Below, in pieces: positions 26,453 to 27,887 of a stretch of 27,887 bases of DNA. Position 1 is the first letter of the stretch; each line of letters begins with the position of its first letter. The notes under the pieces were generated by a model. That model saw only the letters and a list, made by a program, of their open reading frames with translations. It ran no database searches and was not told the origin of the DNA. This DNA is from Thiomargarita sp. (GTDB lineage: Bacteria; Pseudomonadota; Gammaproteobacteria; Beggiatoales; Beggiatoaceae): assembly GCA_030635005.1 (NCBI GenBank), contig DAOVZS010000002.1, forward strand, positions 1 to 27,887. The letters are read 5' to 3'. Made by a program: the position numbers and the translations under genes.

Positions 26453-27292
26453 TTTAAACGCTCTCGGAGCATAGCCAAAATCTTGAGTCGCTTCCGTATG
26501 CTCAAAACATAAATCCTGATTCATTCGATCTAACATTGCTGTTGAAATATGTGAAAATGCAGGCATCCAAGAAAGACTGTGTACTAATAATTTAAAAATA
26601 GACGCCGGTATTTTTACCAAACGGGGTGTTTTGCCCAGCTGTTGAAAAATTGAGTTGACCATGTCATCATAACTTAAAGTTTGCCCACCGCTTAAATTAT
26701 ACGCTTTATTCACCGCTTTTGTGGTAAGAGAGGCTTGTATAGCTGCTTGCGCTAAATCATCAGCATGTACGGGTTGGCGTAATCCCTTTCCCTCCCCCAA
26801 TATCGGAAAAAAACCAAACCGTCGGATAAATTGTGCAATAAAACTAACATTTTTATCTAATCCGCATCCATAAATTAAAGTGGGACGAAACACTGTCCAT
26901 GAAATATCAAGTGCACTCAGTACCGATTCTGCCTCAATTAATTGAGCTGCAATCGCTCTTTCTTTAGGATCAGTTGATTTAGATTTGCTAAAACAACTGG
27001 TTGAGCTAAAAGCAATGATTCTTTTTAAAGAAGTTTCATTTAATGAAGGGGGTAATAAGGATAAAGGGGCGAGATGAAATAAATAGGCTTGTGTTATGGG
27101 AAATGAAAAATTTAATAAATCAGCCTGTTGCCAGTTAATACCTGTAGAATTTTGGGGGGGATGCCGACTCAAGGCAGTGATTGCAAAACCAGCTGCTTGT
27201 AAGCGCGGGACTAAAAAATGTCCAATTTGACTGCTTGCCCCCGTGACTAATGCACTTTTTTGAGTAGAATTTGTGAGCATAATAACGTCCAT
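26402..27292 (-). CDS. NAD(P)-dependent epimerase / atypical extended SDR protein
   Basis: A 296-residue Rossmann-fold protein. The nucleotide-binding loop is TGASSQIG near the N-terminus. Later segments are FSSTSCFSKSKSTDPKERAIAA, VFRPTLIYG, QPVHADDLA and AYNLSGGQTLSYDDMV, which place it in the atypical extended SDR group (NDUFA9/YbjT-like). The usual catalytic YxxxK is not visible, so it may bind nucleotide without standard dehydrogenase chemistry. The last 16 residues and the stop are encoded by the palindromic element at 26377-26452, so the original C-terminus has probably been replaced. A C7 run lies in the early coding region (27154-27160) and a C8 run just upstream (27295-27302). A start at Met5 (27280) is possible; it has a weak GGA site, while the first Met has none. 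Confidence 0.88.
   Translation of the reverse strand: MDVIMLTNSTQKSALVTGASSQIGHFLVPRLQAAGFAITALSRHPPQNSTGINWQQADLLNFSFPITQAYLFHLAPLSLLPPSLNETSLKRIIAFSSTSCFSKSKSTDPKERAIAAQLIEAESVLSALDISWTVFRPTLIYGCGLDKNVSFIAQFIRRFGFFPILGEGKGLRQPVHADDLAQAAIQASLTTKAVNKAYNLSGGQTLSYDDMVNSIFQQLGKTPRLVKIPASIFKLLVHSLSWMPAFSHISTAMLDRMNQDLCFEHTEATQDFGYAPRAFKLTDVAHSGSKKWKYVL
27154..27160 (-). repeat. C7 homopolymer inside the epimerase gene
   Basis: Seven C residues on the coding strand encode the Pro-Pro of RHPPQN near codon 45. In an AT-rich genome this is an unusually G/C-pure run and a possible slippage site; gain or loss of one base would frameshift the gene. Confidence 0.6.
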
Positions 27293-27479
27293 GTGGGGGG
27301 GGTAATTTCATGATATGATAGCATATAATCAGCAACCTAAAGATCTATTACCATCTTTAAAACTTCCAAAAATCACATCACCGCCTATCATGCCGTATGA
27401 AAAATCCATAATTCACTCTCCTGAAATTCAGGAAAGCAGCGACGATATGATGTTTCACCCCTAGGCTTGTATCTATGCG
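27293..27479. other. Intergenic stretch with an 8-base G run
   Basis: This 187-base gap separates two minus-strand genes. It contains a G8 run at 27295-27302 (C8 on the minus strand, just upstream of the epimerase start) and one short plus-strand reading frame described separately. I recognise no promoter, RNA gene or terminator in it. Confidence 0.4.
27315..27464 (+). CDS. Possible small protein of 49 residues, unrecognised
   Basis: An ATG-initiated frame of 49 codons beginning MIAYNQQPKDLLPS, rich in Pro and Ser, with no hydrophobic helix and no motif I recognise. A G-rich run (27295-27302) lies 12 bases upstream, too far for a normal ribosome site. It lies between two genes on the other strand. 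A frame of this size can occur by chance, so the call is weak. Confidence 0.2.
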   Translation: MIAYNQQPKDLLPSLKLPKITSPPIMPYEKSIIHSPEIQESSDDMMFHP

Positions 27480-27887
27480 TTATTTTGTTCCTTTCTCAAT
27501 ACTTGCTAGATATGCTTTGATATCTTTTGCTGACATGCCTTGTAATCTGTCATGTGATGTCATGCCTTGTAATCTGTCCTGTGCTGAGAATTGCGTAACC
27601 ACTTCACTTGCTGAGAATTGAGTCACTACATCATGTGCTGAGAATTGAGTCACCACATCACTTGCTGCCATGCCTTGCAATCTATCACTTGCTGCCATGC
27701 CTTGCAATCTGTCCTTTGCAGCCATACCTTGCAGTCTGTCACTTGGTTCTAATAAGTGCAAATGCTCTTTTGTAAATTCCTTGGTAAATTCAGTCATGTT
27801 ATAAGGCATTTTTCCCCCCTTAACTTTGTATAATGCATACAGTTGGTTTAATATTGCTTGCTCTTCTGGACAGTGCCAATGGTAGTT
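27480..27887 (-). CDS. Nine-residue tandem-repeat protein, C-terminal part, runs off right edge
   Basis: The frame is open from the window edge to the TAA at 27480-27482, giving 135 visible residues. The first part, PEEQAILNQLYALYKVKGG then MPYNMTEFTKEFTKEHL, looks like the end of a folded domain. It is followed by eight exact nine-residue repeats and a DIKAYLASIEKG tail. Tails built of RLxGL-type repeats ending in an IxAYL segment occur, as I recall, on Rpn/PD-(D/E)XK-like and hypothetical proteins of sulfur bacteria and cyanobacteria. I cannot confirm that class without the missing N-terminus. An ATG at 27809 has a strong AAGGGGGG ribosome-site look-alike, so a separate short 109-residue product starting there is an alternative. 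I favour the longer protein because the upstream codons read as protein without interruption. Confidence 0.65.
   Translation of the reverse strand, partial: NYHWHCPEEQAILNQLYALYKVKGGKMPYNMTEFTKEFTKEHLHLLEPSDRLQGMAAKDRLQGMAASDRLQGMAASDVVTQFSAHDVVTQFSASEVVTQFSAQDRLQGMTSHDRLQGMSAKDIKAYLASIEKGTK
27525..27740 (-). repeat. Eight tandem 27-bp coding repeats
   Basis: Exactly 8 x 27 bases encode eight nine-residue units. In order they are three DRLQGM-type units, three VVTQF-type units (D/E-VVTQFSA-x) and two DRLQGM-type units. Every unit begins with an acidic residue and has small residues (A, S or T) at positions 7-8. The three-three-two block pattern points to expansion by slippage or unequal exchange. 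Confidence 0.95.

Noticed and set aside
27525..27740. Regular 27-base repeats as a possible CRISPR array
   Set aside because: The repeats are contiguous with no spacers and keep one open reading frame; they are coding repeats.

Overview
The window is AT-rich DNA that looks like a filamentous or giant sulfur bacterium of the Beggiatoaceae (Gammaproteobacteria, Thiotrichales). The assignment is an inference. It rests on gammaproteobacterial-type DapD and MoeA, a very dense set of hybrid histidine kinases, a nine-residue-repeat protein, and tandem TAACTGA heptamers placed directly before start codons. TAACTGA direct repeats have been described as abundant in marine Beggiatoaceae genomes. No rRNA, tRNA, CRISPR array or intact insertion sequence was seen.

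Left part (1-8171, all minus strand) is a defence island. Read in its own direction, an extended -10 promoter at 8198-8206 drives a Septu-like pair, PtuA (ATPase) and PtuB (HNH nuclease). These are followed by dndD and dndE of the DNA phosphorothioation system, then a hybrid kinase that has lost its phosphoacceptor histidine, then a membrane-anchored transglutaminase-like protein. The island ends in a broken AlbA_2/Schlafen-type gene that runs off the left edge. The genes are packed closely enough to be one transcript. dndB and dndC, which normally precede dndD, are absent, and ptuA and ptuB occupy their place.

Centre (8221-22305, plus strand): a well-formed sigma70-like promoter faces away from the defence operon and precedes dapD (lysine and peptidoglycan synthesis) and moeA (molybdenum cofactor). 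Then come five consecutive hybrid histidine kinase genes over 12 kb, touching or overlapping one another and clearly amplified by duplication. Three are membrane sensors ending in a receiver plus an HPt-like tail. Two are soluble kinases that begin with a receiver, and one of these ends in a true HPt. None has a DNA-binding or enzymatic output domain, so the set looks like an internal phosphorelay whose output lies elsewhere. One sensor has lost its entire periplasmic domain.

Right part (22360-27887): a four-gene Gld-like ABC transporter operon (ATPase, permease, GldG-like protein, DUF4340 protein); a 76-bp near-perfect palindromic element that supplies the last 16 codons and stop of a convergent NAD-dependent epimerase; a short intergenic stretch; and the 3' end of a gene encoding eight tandem nine-residue repeats, running off the right edge.
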